DNA of 64,000 bases, taken from NCBI RefSeq assembly GCF_016135805.1, contig NZ_JADWOX010000014.1, forward strand, positions 1 to 64,000. The letters are read 5' to 3'. Of the stretch, positions 8,145 to 17,183 are shown one piece after another. A program made the translations under genes and the position numbers. The notes beneath the pieces are model-generated. The model did not search any database, was not told the DNA's origin, and saw nothing but the letters and a program-made list of their open reading frames with translations. Numbering within the stretch: position 1 is the stretch's first letter; every line of letters begins with the position of its first letter. The stretch comes from Caulobacter hibisci. GTDB taxonomy: Bacteria; Pseudomonadota; Alphaproteobacteria; Caulobacterales; Caulobacteraceae.

Positions 8145-11027
8145 CTAGAACCTGGCCCGGATCGAGGCGAAGAACTGCGGCCCGAAATACTGGTAGTTGC
8201 GGGTGCTGCCGGCGACCGGCATCGAGTCGATCTTCACCTCGTTGAACAGGTTCAGGCCCTGCAGGCGAAGGTCGATGTGCTTGTTCAGCTTATACTGGGC
8301 GGTGAAGTCGAAGACCTCGCTGCCCGAGATGTAGCGCAGCTGGGCGTTGCCGCCGACAAAGTCCTGATAGTAGCGCGAGCGGTAGCGGTAGATGCCTTGC
8401 AGGGTCAGCGGACCGTGCTCGTAATAGAGCTGGGCCGACAGCACGTGCTTGGAATAGCCGTTCAGGCCCGCGGCCGGGATCATGCCGTCGGTCACGTCGC
8501 CGGTCTCGGCGTCGATGACGTCGCCCAGCCGGATGTCGTGGTTCTTGAAGTTGGTGATCGCGTAGTTGTAGCTCAGCTTGCCGCCGAACCCGTCCAGCGG
8601 CTTGGGCAGCCAGGTGAACTGGTTGGAGAGGGTGAACTCCGCGCCGTAGACGTGGCTCTTCTCGTCGCTGTTCTGGGTCTGGGTGACCGGCACGGTGACG
8701 TTCTGGCCGTCGATGACGAACTGCTCGTCGATGGTCACCGGGATGAAGCCGCCGGTGAACTGCTTGTAGTACAGCGTCGTCGCCAGGATGGTGTCGCGGT
8801 TGTAGTAGTATTCCAGCGCCACGTCGGCGTTCCACGACATGATCGGCTTCAGGCGCGGGCTGCCGCTGGCGACGATCTCGCCGATGGCGTCCTGGACCGA
8901 GGTGAAGTCTGTCCCGTCCTGCAGGGTGATGGTCCGCCCCGCCGCCAGGCTGCTCGGCGCCGGCCGCGACATGGCGCGGTAGAGGGCCAGACGCGCGACC
9001 GTCTTGGGGTTCAGGTCGAAATTGGCGTTGACGCTGGGCAGCACGCGGAAGCTGGAGGCCTTGATCCGGGTCGGATCGAATTGGCCGGTCTCGACCAGCC
9101 GGATCGAGCCGTCGCTGTTGTTGACGATGTCGAGCTCGGCCCGCAGCCCCTTGGAGACCACGCGGGTGTCGACGACGCGCACCCCGAAATTGCCGCGCAC
9201 CGGCAGGCCGGCCGTCTCGCCCTTGTACGAGGCCATGACGTAGCCCGACCACACCGTCTCGGTGACGTCGGCATTGGCCACCGAGCGGGTGTCGCCGCTG
9301 CCGCCGGAATCTTCCGCGCCCAGATAGTTGCGGAACTGGCAGAGGGTGTCGAAGGTCGCCCAGCTCTTGATGGTGTTGTTGGGCGCGTCGGCCAGATAGT
9401 CCGACTGCGGGAAGTTCGTGCGACAGGCCAGGTTCACCGCCCGGTCCACGGCCAGGCTGGCCTGATCGATGGTGACTAGGTCGTCATAGGTGGTGTAGCG
9501 GCGGCGCGAATAGCGCAGGCCGGCGTCGATCTTCTCGATGAAGCCGTCCAGATCGTAGCGGGCGTCGAAGCGGGTCGCGAAGATGCGGTCCTTCTTCTCT
9601 TCCTCCTCGCGGGTCAGGCGGGCGTCGTCGCTGAACAGCGACCAGTCGTTGAGGTTGAAGCGCGGATCGACGGTCAGGGTCGGGGCGAAGCCGTTGCGGG
9701 CGTCGTAGGTGAACGGGATCCGCTGGTTGTTGATGGTCGTGCGGTTACCGTAGATGTCCAGCGGATCGGTGCGCAGGCGGACCGAACGGGTCAGGTCGGT
9801 GCGCGTGGTCTGGCTGTAGGAGAGGTCGCCGCTGAGGGTCAGGCGATCGGTGGCCCGGAACTCGATGTCGCCGCCGCCGCCCAGATACTCCTCCTCGCGC
9901 TGGAACAGGGTCGAGACCGATTGCAGGGTGCTGGAGCCGGTGGCGTAGAGCAGCCGGTGCTGGTCGTCGTACTGCACGTTGCGCAGGGCGTAGCGGCCTT
10001 CGGCGAAGCCCAGGTCGTGGCGGTCTTCCTGGTAGTTCCGCTTCGAGTATTCCATGTCCAGATTGATGTCGAAGCGGTCGTTGGGCTGCCACTGCACCGC
10101 GCCGAAGATGGCGTCGCGCTTCTCCTTGGCGGTCAGCTGGCGATAGGTGATCGAGTTGGGCGCCAGGTAGAACGGCGTGCCGGCGGCGGCCTGGGCGCGG
10201 GTCACCTCGGTGCAGTTGCCGGTGGCGTTGATATTGGCGTTGCAGGCCAGCCAGGTGTTGGAGGCGACGTAGGATTCGGCCGGGTCGTCAACCTGATTGC
10301 GCTGCACGCCGAGAGAGACGCCGACCTCGCCCAGCTTGCCCAGCTCGTACTGGTCGACATAGCTGGCCGTGCCGCGCCAGCCCCACGGGTCGGAGCCCGT
10401 GATCCGCTTCTGGTAGGGGTTGTAGTTGCCCTTCAGCTCGGTCTGCAGAAGGCGCTTGCCGTAGTCGAGCGGCTTCTTGGTCTCCATCTCGATGGTGCCG
10501 GCCACGCCGCCCTCGATCAGGTCGGCCTGCTGGGACTTGTAGATCTTGATGCCGTTGAAGAGTTCGGACGGGAACTGGCCGAAATTGACGGCGCGGTCGC
10601 CGCTGCCGTTCGAGGCCTCGCGGCCATTGAAGGTGGTGGCCGACAGGAACGAGCCCAGGCCCCGCAGCGACACTTCGGTCGGGCCGTAGTTGCCGCGGTC
10701 GGCGGTGGCGCCTGTTATCGTCATGATCGCCTCGCCGATCGACTGGCCGGGAAGATCGCCGATCTCGTTGGCCGACAGGGCGTCGACGATGGCCGTGGTG
10801 TCGCGCTTGACCGCGATGGAATTCTGCATGGTCTGGCGGACGGCGCTGACCACCACCTCGTCGACCGAATTGTCGGTGATCTCCTGGTCGGCCGGCGCGG
10901 TGGCGACCGCTTCCTGGGCGCAGGCGCCGGCAGCGAACGCGATGGCCGAGGCGGCGACGCCGCAGCTCAGGACCGACCGCAAAACAGCGAACCGTGATTG
11001 GGCGCGCAGAGTATTGGCGACGTGCAT
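8145..11027 (-). CDS. TonB-dependent receptor (carbohydrate type)
   Basis: 960 residues from the ATG with a strong GGGGAGGGAG ribosome site. Signal peptide MHVANTLRAQSRF...AIAFAAGACAQ. Unlike the other full-length receptors here it has no STN domain. It goes straight to a TonB box-like VDEVVVSAV and a plug with IGDLPGQSIGEAIMTITGATADRGNYGPTEVSLRGLG. The barrel ends in FGPQFFASIRARF. Such receptors import oligosaccharides across the outer membrane. Its promoter region holds three ACCAATT-type sites shared with the lyase operon, so it probably imports the oligouronides which that operon degrades (inference). Confidence 0.93.
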   Translation of the reverse strand: MHVANTLRAQSRFAVLRSVLSCGVAASAIAFAAGACAQEAVATAPADQEITDNSVDEVVVSAVRQTMQNSIAVKRDTTAIVDALSANEIGDLPGQSIGEAIMTITGATADRGNYGPTEVSLRGLGSFLSATTFNGREASNGSGDRAVNFGQFPSELFNGIKIYKSQQADLIEGGVAGTIEMETKKPLDYGKRLLQTELKGNYNPYQKRITGSDPWGWRGTASYVDQYELGKLGEVGVSLGVQRNQVDDPAESYVASNTWLACNANINATGNCTEVTRAQAAAGTPFYLAPNSITYRQLTAKEKRDAIFGAVQWQPNDRFDINLDMEYSKRNYQEDRHDLGFAEGRYALRNVQYDDQHRLLYATGSSTLQSVSTLFQREEEYLGGGGDIEFRATDRLTLSGDLSYSQTTRTDLTRSVRLRTDPLDIYGNRTTINNQRIPFTYDARNGFAPTLTVDPRFNLNDWSLFSDDARLTREEEEKKDRIFATRFDARYDLDGFIEKIDAGLRYSRRRYTTYDDLVTIDQASLAVDRAVNLACRTNFPQSDYLADAPNNTIKSWATFDTLCQFRNYLGAEDSGGSGDTRSVANADVTETVWSGYVMASYKGETAGLPVRGNFGVRVVDTRVVSKGLRAELDIVNNSDGSIRLVETGQFDPTRIKASSFRVLPSVNANFDLNPKTVARLALYRAMSRPAPSSLAAGRTITLQDGTDFTSVQDAIGEIVASGSPRLKPIMSWNADVALEYYYNRDTILATTLYYKQFTGGFIPVTIDEQFVIDGQNVTVPVTQTQNSDEKSHVYGAEFTLSNQFTWLPKPLDGFGGKLSYNYAITNFKNHDIRLGDVIDAETGDVTDGMIPAAGLNGYSKHVLSAQLYYEHGPLTLQGIYRYRSRYYQDFVGGNAQLRYISGSEVFDFTAQYKLNKHIDLRLQGLNLFNEVKIDSMPVAGSTRNYQYFGPQFFASIRARF

Positions 11028-11102
11028 GTTTGCTCCCTCCCCTTCTTTTCTTATGCCGGAACCGTGCGACCTGACCGCAGGTGCGTCAAGGTGGATTCTC
11101 GG

Positions 11103-11158
11103 ACCAATTTTAGAAATAATTAGGCCAATTATGGCGCATCGATTTGCATACCAATTTT
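11103..11158. promoter_or_regulatory. Cluster of three ACCAATT-type sites upstream of the TBDR
   Basis: ACCAATTT at 11103, GCCAATTATGG at 11124 and CATACCAATTT at 11147-11157, in an AT-richer stretch of a GC-rich region, 76-130 bases upstream of the TBDR ATG. The longest form, CGATTTGCATACCAATTT (11140-11157), keeps a partial second arm. The rest of the 203-base gap up to 11230 shows nothing else I can name. Confidence 0.6.
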
Positions 11159-11230
11159 CGATGCGCAGGCGCGCGGAAGCGATCCCCGGCCAGGGCCGTG
11201 GCGCGAAGCCGCTTCCGCGTCCTTCCCGGC

Positions 11231-12109
11231 TTAAGGAACCAGTTGGCTGCGCAGCGCCGGAACGGCGGCGGCCAGATCGTCGGCGACCAGCTTGGCGAAC
11301 ACCCGCGCGCCGGTCTCGCCGACGTGGGTGTAGTCGAACTTGCGGGCCACCTGGCCCCGCGGCCCCGTCGCCGTGGTCGGAACGTCGGGTAGGCGCGCCT
11401 CCTCGGCCGCGCGCGGCGGCAGGGTCGTGCCGGCCTGGGCGGCGGCCAATTCCTCGGGGATCGGCTCGGCCATGGCCAGCTTCATGGAGTCGACGGGACC
11501 CAGCTTCTGCACGACGCGAGCGCTGGCCTTGTTGAGATCCACCAGCGGGGCCTTGGTCTCGGCGGCGACCTTGCGGACCTCCTCCGACCACGGCTCCAGG
11601 GTGTTCTTTAGCTGGCCGCCGGCGAACTCGCGGCGGCTGAGCGGGGTCAGCAGCACCGGCTCGGCGCCGGCCGCCCTCACCTCCTCGACGAACCGCTTCA
11701 GGTTGGCCGGGAACTCGGTGGTCATGTCGGTCCAGCGCTCGCCCTTGGACGACTGATCGTTGTGGGCGAACTGGATCAGCACGTAGGTGGCGGCGTAGCC
11801 CTTCACCCGCGCTTCGTTCAGCGCGATCTCCCACGAGCCCTCGGCGCGGTAGCTGCGGGTCGAGCGCCCGCCCCGGCCGAGGTTCAGGCAGTTCAGCGAC
11901 GACTTGACGTGATAGTCGCAGAAGGCCGAGGCCCAGCCGCTGCCGGGGGCCATGGTGGAGTCACCCACCAGGATGATCTTGTAGGGCTTGATCGGCGCGG
12001 CGTCGGTGCGCGGCTCGCGCGCCTTTTCCGGACCGGGCGGCTGAGCCAGGACGGCGGCCGGAGCCGCCGCCAGGACCAGGGCCGCGAGCATCGCGGTTCT
12101 TATTTTCAT
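11231..12109 (-). CDS. Rhamnogalacturonan acetylesterase-like SGNH hydrolase (CE12 type)
   Basis: 292 residues, signal peptide MKIRTAMLAALVLAAAPAAVLAQ. SGNH blocks: GDSTMAPGSGW (nucleophile Ser51), LNLGRGGRSTRSY (Gly block), VLIQFAHNDQSSKG (Asn block) and DYTHVGETGARVFAKLV (Asp/His near the C-terminus). CE12 enzymes deacetylate rhamnogalacturonan or related pectic chains in the periplasm or outside the cell. It is last in the operon, 50 bases after the SDR gene. Substrate is inferred from family and context. Confidence 0.85.
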   Translation of the reverse strand: MKIRTAMLAALVLAAAPAAVLAQPPGPEKAREPRTDAAPIKPYKIILVGDSTMAPGSGWASAFCDYHVKSSLNCLNLGRGGRSTRSYRAEGSWEIALNEARVKGYAATYVLIQFAHNDQSSKGERWTDMTTEFPANLKRFVEEVRAAGAEPVLLTPLSRREFAGGQLKNTLEPWSEEVRKVAAETKAPLVDLNKASARVVQKLGPVDSMKLAMAEPIPEELAAAQAGTTLPPRAAEEARLPDVPTTATGPRGQVARKFDYTHVGETGARVFAKLVADDLAAAVPALRSQLVP

Positions 12110-12159
12110 TGGATCCTCCCTCCTGTTCTTGTCGGCTTTTTTCGTGTTCTGGACCGGCC

Positions 12160-12909
12160 CTACGAGAAGGCCAGCCCGCCGTTGATGTCGAGATTGACCC
12201 CGGCCAGGAACGAGGCGTCCTGCGAGGCCAGGAAGGCCACCGCGGCGGCCACTTCCTCGGGCGCGCCCTCGCGGCGCAGGGGCGTACTGCCGGCCACGGC
12301 CGCGCGGCCTTCGGGCTTGGAGAAGATGTCGTGGAAACTGGTGCCGATCAGGCCCGGGCACAGGGCGTTGACGCGGATGCCGCGCGGGCCCAGCTCCTTG
12401 GCCCAGCCCCGGGTAAGGGTCATCAGCGCGCCCTTGGAGGCGGCATAGACGCTGGCCCCGGGACCGCCGCCGTCGCGGCCGGCCAGCGAGGCGATGTTGA
12501 TGATCGCCGCGCCGTCGGGGATGTGCGGCAGGGCCGCCTTGGTCACCAGGAAGGCCGACTTCAGGTTCAGGGTCATGACCTGGTCGAAGAAGGCCTCATC
12601 CATCTCGGCCAGGCTCTTGCGGGCGACCATGCCGCCGGCGAGATTCACGAGAATGTCGATCCTGCCGGTCACGCCGGCCGCCGCCTCGATGAGGCTGGCG
12701 ACTTCGGTCGCGTCGGTGACGTCGGCGCGGTGGAGCACCGCCTTGCCGCCGGCCGCTTCGATACGCTGGGCCGTCTCCTGGGCCGAGGCTTCGTCGCCCC
12801 GATAGTTGACCACCACGGTCGCGCCTTCGGCGGCCAGACGCAGCGACACTTCGCGGCCGATGTCGCGGCCGCCGCCGGTCACGAGCGCGACCTTGTCCTT
12901 GAACCTCAT
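12160..12909 (-). CDS. SDR oxidoreductase, probable unsaturated-uronate (DEH) reductase
   Basis: 249 residues of a classical short-chain dehydrogenase. NAD(P) motif TGGGRDIG (residues 11-18), NLAGG in place of NNAG, catalytic Ser-Tyr-Lys as IASLAGRDGGGPGASVYAASKGAL, and the PGLIGT loop. ATGA overlap with the MFS gene upstream. Beside a PL17 exolyase, the obvious job is reducing 4-deoxy-5-hexoseulose uronate to 2-keto-3-deoxygluconate. A KduD-like 2,5-diketo-sugar reductase is the main alternative. The exact reaction is inference; the family is certain. Confidence 0.87.
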   Translation of the reverse strand: MRFKDKVALVTGGGRDIGREVSLRLAAEGATVVVNYRGDEASAQETAQRIEAAGGKAVLHRADVTDATEVASLIEAAAGVTGRIDILVNLAGGMVARKSLAEMDEAFFDQVMTLNLKSAFLVTKAALPHIPDGAAIINIASLAGRDGGGPGASVYAASKGALMTLTRGWAKELGPRGIRVNALCPGLIGTSFHDIFSKPEGRAAVAGSTPLRREGAPEEVAAAVAFLASQDASFLAGVNLDINGGLAFS

Positions 12910-14189
12910 GCGGTCCCCTTTTCACTGATGTCGGAAGACGGCGCGGGCACGGGGCTTTCGCGCCCGCCCAGCAGCCAGAGAGAGATGACGCCCAGCGGCA
13001 CGATGGCCGCCGCCAGGACGAAGATCGGGGCGTAGCCGTGCTGGGTCATGACAGGCACCAGCCAGGTGGTGACCAGGGTGCCGGCCACCGCGGCGGTGCC
13101 GCCGACGCCGGCGATCGTGCCCACGGCCCCGCCGCCGTAATAGTCGCTTGGCAGGGTCTGGATGTTGTTGATGGCGACCTGGAAGCCGAACAGGATCACG
13201 GCGATCAGCAGCACGGCGGCCAGCGGCGTCGCGGCCTGGGCCGTCAGGATCAGGGCCGGCAGCATGATCACCCCGCCCAGGGTCACGGCGAAGCGCCGGG
13301 CGCTGAGGGTCTTCCAGCCGCGCCGGATCAGCGCCCCCGACAGCCAGCCGCCGCCGAGGCTGCCCAGCATGGCGCCGACGAACGGCACCCAGGCGAACAG
13401 GCCGATCTGGCGCACGTCGAAACCGAAGCTTTCCGCGAGGTAGATCGGCAGCCAGGAGACGAACAGCCACCAGACCGGATCCAGGAAAAAGCGCGAGACG
13501 ATGATCGCCCAGCTCTGCTTCTGGCGCAGCAGCTGGCGCAGGGTCGGCGACCAGCCGGCCTTGGCGTTGGCCTCGCCGCGATCGGCGATATGGGCCCGTT
13601 CGGCCTCGCTGAGCCAGGGGTGGGCGCCCGGATCGGCGCGGTAGATGAACAGCCAGGGCAGCAGCCACAGGAAGCCCAGCACCCCGACCACCAGGAAGGT
13701 CGCCCGCCAACCCAAGAGCTCGAACAGGAGGGCCACCAGGGGCGCGGAGATGATCGCCCCGATCGCCGCGCCGGAGTTGAAGATGCCTTGCGCCAGGGCC
13801 CGCTCACGCGGCGGGAACCACAGGGCGTTGGCCTTGACCGCGCCAGGCCAGTTGCCGGCCTCGCTGATCCCCAGCGTCACGCGCAGCAGGCTGAGCAGCC
13901 CGAGCGACCGCACCAGGCTGTGAGCGGCGATCGACAGCGACCAGACCAGGATCGAGACCGCGAAGCCCATGCGGGTGCCGATGACGTCGAACACCTTGCC
14001 GAACAGCGACTGGCCGAAGGCGTAGGCGACCATGAAGATGGTCACCAGCAGGGCGTAGTCGGCCTTGTCGGCGCCGATGTCCTTCGACACCGCCGGCCAC
14101 ATCACGGCCAGGGCGTTGCGGTCGATGTAGTTGATGACGGTCGCCAGCCCGACCAGGCTGACGATCAGCCAGCGCAAGCCGCCCTTCAT
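12906..14189 (-). CDS. MFS transporter, hexuronate/ExuT-like
   Basis: 427 residues with 12 predicted membrane segments, beginning IVSLVGLATVINYIDRNALAVMWPAV. It has the MFS loop FGKVFDVIGTRMGF and the sugar-acid symporter stretch LGISEAGNWPGAVKANALWFPPRERALAQGIFNSG. The central cytoplasmic loop is RADPGAHPWLSEAERAHI. It carries anionic monosaccharides by proton symport across the inner membrane. Overlaps ATGA with both neighbours, between the exolyase and the reductase, so its likely cargo is the lyase's monomer or a short oligouronide (inference). Confidence 0.9.
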   Translation of the reverse strand: MKGGLRWLIVSLVGLATVINYIDRNALAVMWPAVSKDIGADKADYALLVTIFMVAYAFGQSLFGKVFDVIGTRMGFAVSILVWSLSIAAHSLVRSLGLLSLLRVTLGISEAGNWPGAVKANALWFPPRERALAQGIFNSGAAIGAIISAPLVALLFELLGWRATFLVVGVLGFLWLLPWLFIYRADPGAHPWLSEAERAHIADRGEANAKAGWSPTLRQLLRQKQSWAIIVSRFFLDPVWWLFVSWLPIYLAESFGFDVRQIGLFAWVPFVGAMLGSLGGGWLSGALIRRGWKTLSARRFAVTLGGVIMLPALILTAQAATPLAAVLLIAVILFGFQVAINNIQTLPSDYYGGGAVGTIAGVGGTAAVAGTLVTTWLVPVMTQHGYAPIFVLAAAIVPLGVISLWLLGGRESPVPAPSSDISEKGTA

Positions 14190-16393
14190 TGGCCCGCGCC
14201 CTTGCCATCGAAGCGCGCGAAGTGGCCCTTCCAGCTGATCGGCTTGCCGTCGACCGTGGCCTTGTGGGTCGCCCTAGCTTCGGCGCTGTCGGCGATGGCG
14301 AGCGTGACCGTGCGGCCGCCGGCCAGGACGAGGGTGACGACGTCAGCGTCGGCCGTTCTCACATGGCGCAGGCTCTCGATGCGGCTGGTGCTGCCCTCGG
14401 TGGTCTCGGCCGAAGGGTCATAGGCCCCGTGCGGCTCGAGCACGCCGACGAAGGTCGTATCGCCCGGACTCTTCACCCGCTGGATCAGCACCGGCTCGCG
14501 GCGCAGGTTGAATTTGGGGTCGTTGGCGCCGCTCTCGCCCAGGATCACCTGGGCCCCGGCCGGCGGCAGCATGCGCCAGGTATAGAAGCGCTCGCCGTTG
14601 ATCCAGGTCAGGCGGGCGTTGGACGCGTCGGGCGCGCCCGTCGCATCGACCCACAGGTGCTGGTAGCCGTCGTCCTTGCCCAGCACCGGCCGCTCGGCCA
14701 GGTTCTGCTGCAGCGGGAAGCCGGCGTCGATGATGTGGCCGGCAAAGTGCAGCGGCAGGTCGTACTGGGCCGGCTTGTCGCCGTGCACCTTGAGCAGGTC
14801 GAGCACCAGCGGCGGGCCCTTGCCGACCTCGATCTGGACGATCGAGCGGCGGAAGGTCACGCCCGGCCAGGCCCCGGCCATCTCGGCGGTGCTGATCCGC
14901 GTATCGCCCTCGGCGGAGAAGAAGATCTGCCGGGGCGCCAGCGTGTTGGCGACCTTGACCTTGCCGTCGAACTGGCTGGTCTCGTTCACGACAAGAGTGT
15001 TGTGGGCCACGGTCTGCTTGGCCCAGGTCTCGTTTTCCTTGAGGTAGCGGCCGCCGTCCTTGGCCTCGATGTTCAGGAAACGGGCCGCGCCGTAGTCGGT
15101 GACGATGGGCCGGCCGGCGTCGTAGAGAATCCAGTTCAGCTTGTCGTAGTGGCCGTGACCCATGCCCTGGGCGGTGTTCTTGACGGCCACGACCTCGTCG
15201 TCGTCGCCCGGTCCGGCGCGCATGACGGCGATGGCGCCCTGGTCGCCGTCGGGACCGTCGCGGAACAGCATCGAGGCGTAGGGGAACGGCTTTTCCTTGC
15301 CAGCGGCCAAGTCGCGGGCGACCTCCAGGCCGTCGGGCGTCAGGGTGGTGCGACCCTGCCAGCGGGCGATCGACAGCAGCGACGGATCATGGGTCGCGCC
15401 ATAGGCGATGGCCACCGACTGGTAGAGCTCGTCGGTCTTCAGGCTCTTCTCGGTCAGGGCGTCGTTGAACGGGAAGAAGTAGCCGTCATAGGTCAGTTGC
15501 ACCGCCGCGCGGACCGCCTTGGTCAGCACGCCGTCGCGGTATTCGAAGATCTTCCGCTGCGGCTCGTTCTGCTCGATCGCGTGGGCGAAGACAACGAACG
15601 GCTGCAGGGCGTAGCGCTGATAGTACGGCCCCTCGGCGTAGTAGCCGTCGGGTGAGAACAGCTGGTCGATCTGCTTGAGGAAGCCGACCTTGCCCGAGCG
15701 GTCCGTGCCCTTCAGCGCCTTCTCGACCATCACCTGGTCGCGCAGCACGTAGCCGGTCATGCCGACGGCGGCGCAGGCCCAGGTGGCGTGGTTGTGGATG
15801 ATGTCGAAGACCTGCGGCTGGTCGTCGGCGATGAACTTGGCCATCGGCCGGAAGACGCCGTCGTCGATGGTCTTGCGGTCGGCGTCGCTGAGGGTGTCGC
15901 GGATCGCGTCGTAGCCCTGGATCGAATAGACCACCCAGACCGCGTCGTTCAGGCTCTGCCAGAACAGCTTGCCGGCGGAATTGTTCTTGGCGGCCGGGTG
16001 CAGGCCCAGGGTCGGATAGAGCTTGGCGTATTCCAGAAGCAGGCGGCGGGCGTAGTCGGCATAGGCCTTGTCACCGGTGGCGCGGTACAGCATGCCCGCG
16101 CCGTAAATGGCCATGTAGTTGCGCTTGTGCTGCTCGTGGGTGCGGCCGCCGCCGGGATCCTTCGGCACGGGCACGTCGATCCCGGCCTTCATGGCCGCGT
16201 CGACTTCCTTGCGGACCCGCGCCAGCTCGTCGGCGAACATAGGATAGCGCGCGCCCTCGGTGCGCATGGCCGCCAGGCCCGCCCCGCCGATCAGCACGGG
16301 CTGCTGCCCGCTCGGTTGAGCCATGGCCGGCAGGGCCACTGAGACCATCAGGGCCAGGACCAGGCCGCTCGCGCATCGCCGAATGTTCCGCAC
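14186..16393 (-). CDS. Oligoalginate lyase, polysaccharide lyase family 17
   Basis: 735 residues, matching family size. GTG start preceded by GAGGGAG; signal peptide MRNIRRCASGLVLALMVSVALPAMAQ. The N-terminal alpha/alpha barrel carries IIHNHATW, giving Asn201 and His202, and AEGPYYQRY, giving Tyr258. These are the same residue numbers I recall for catalytic residues of Saccharophagus Alg17C. The heparinase II/III-like beta domain has GMGHGHYDKLNW (metal/active His) and DYGAARFLN. PL17 enzymes release unsaturated monouronate from oligoalginate in the periplasm. First gene of the operon that continues with MFS, SDR and CE12. Confidence 0.9.
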   Translation of the reverse strand: MRNIRRCASGLVLALMVSVALPAMAQPSGQQPVLIGGAGLAAMRTEGARYPMFADELARVRKEVDAAMKAGIDVPVPKDPGGGRTHEQHKRNYMAIYGAGMLYRATGDKAYADYARRLLLEYAKLYPTLGLHPAAKNNSAGKLFWQSLNDAVWVVYSIQGYDAIRDTLSDADRKTIDDGVFRPMAKFIADDQPQVFDIIHNHATWACAAVGMTGYVLRDQVMVEKALKGTDRSGKVGFLKQIDQLFSPDGYYAEGPYYQRYALQPFVVFAHAIEQNEPQRKIFEYRDGVLTKAVRAAVQLTYDGYFFPFNDALTEKSLKTDELYQSVAIAYGATHDPSLLSIARWQGRTTLTPDGLEVARDLAAGKEKPFPYASMLFRDGPDGDQGAIAVMRAGPGDDDEVVAVKNTAQGMGHGHYDKLNWILYDAGRPIVTDYGAARFLNIEAKDGGRYLKENETWAKQTVAHNTLVVNETSQFDGKVKVANTLAPRQIFFSAEGDTRISTAEMAGAWPGVTFRRSIVQIEVGKGPPLVLDLLKVHGDKPAQYDLPLHFAGHIIDAGFPLQQNLAERPVLGKDDGYQHLWVDATGAPDASNARLTWINGERFYTWRMLPPAGAQVILGESGANDPKFNLRREPVLIQRVKSPGDTTFVGVLEPHGAYDPSAETTEGSTSRIESLRHVRTADADVVTLVLAGGRTVTLAIADSAEARATHKATVDGKPISWKGHFARFDGKGAGQ

Positions 16394-16465
16394 GCCTACT
16401 ACTCCCTCGACGCCGCCGGCTCTGTGGCCGGTCCGCAGGTTCGAGAAAACGGCATACAGCCGAGC

Positions 16466-16480
16466 GGACCATTTGTCCTA
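16466..16480. promoter_or_regulatory. 15-base element GGACCATTTGTCCTA, copy 1
   Basis: A palindromic core (GGAC-N5-GTCC) 73 bases upstream of the lyase operon start. An identical 15-mer lies 65 bases upstream of cyoA at 23405-23419, in the same orientation relative to the gene. No matching regulator can be named. Confidence 0.5.
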
Positions 16481-16524
16481 ACAAATTTTCAGATCTTGAC
16501 CCATTTTTGGTCCGGCATTTTATC

Positions 16525-16548
16525 TATACCAATTTAGACCAATTTGGT
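16525..16548. promoter_or_regulatory. Candidate GntR operators upstream of the lyase operon
   Basis: TATACCAATTT (16525-16535) runs into ACCAATTTGGT (16538-16548), whose arms ACCAA/TTGGT are perfectly complementary around one base. They share ATACCAATTT with the site before the TBDR. The rest of the 256-base gap between 16394 and 16649 is AT-rich with no gene. Confidence 0.6.
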
Positions 16549-16649
16549 TCGACGCACGGCCGGTGGCTGGCAGGCATGGCGGAGCACACCCGCGCGCTGA
16601 CGGATCAAGGGATGTGGACGGCGATCGGGAGTGGAACGGCGCGCAGCCG

Positions 16650-17183
16650 TCAGGTGATCCGGCGCTTTTCCAGCTTCCGGGCCAGGGTGCGGCGGTGCAT
16701 GCCGAGGCGCCGGGCGGTCTCGGAGATGTTGAAGTCGGTCTCGACCAGGGTCTGGTGGATCCGCTCCCACTCCAGGTTCTTCAGGGAGGTGGCGCGTTCG
16801 CCAATGACCGCGCCGGCGTCGCCTTCACGCTTGTCGAAGGCCGCCTCGATGTCGTCGGTGTTGGAGGGCTTGGCCAAGTAGTGGCAGGCGCCCAGCTTGA
16901 TCGCCTCGACCGCCGTGGCGATGCTGGCGAAGCCGGTCAGCACCACGATCAGCATGTCCGGGTCACGGGCGATCAGCGCCTGCACGCAGGTCAGGCCCGA
17001 CTCGCCGGCCAGCTTGAGGTCGACGACGGCGTAGCGCGGCGTGAAGGTCTCCAGCGCCGCCAGGGCCTCGTCCAGGCCATGGACGTGGACCACCTCGTAA
17101 CCCCGGCGCTCGAAGGAGCGCTTGAGGGTGGCGGCGAACTTCTCGTCGTCCTCGACGATGATCAGCTTGCGCTCAGCGGGCAT
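16650..17183 (-). CDS. regA: Response regulator RegA/PrrA/ActR family
   Basis: 177 residues, the family length. Receiver domain 1-120 with Asp12/Asp13, phospho-acceptor Asp55 (YAVVDLKLAGESG), Thr in VVLTGFASIATAVEA and Lys105 (YLAKPS). A short linker leads to a Fis-type helix-turn-helix at about 135-175 (LVETDFNISETARRLGMHRRTLARKLEKR), near-invariant in RegA orthologues. This global redox regulator controls respiration, carbon and nitrogen genes. Its start overlaps the regB stop by 11 bases. Confidence 0.93.
   Translation of the reverse strand: MPAERKLIIVEDDEKFAATLKRSFERRGYEVVHVHGLDEALAALETFTPRYAVVDLKLAGESGLTCVQALIARDPDMLIVVLTGFASIATAVEAIKLGACHYLAKPSNTDDIEAAFDKREGDAGAVIGERATSLKNLEWERIHQTLVETDFNISETARRLGMHRRTLARKLEKRRIT

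Noticed and set aside
8145..11834. Extended reading of the second TBDR to 1229 codons
   Set aside because: The extra upstream part is the shadow of the CE12 esterase gene and its leader. A signal peptide and strong ribosome site place the start at 11027.
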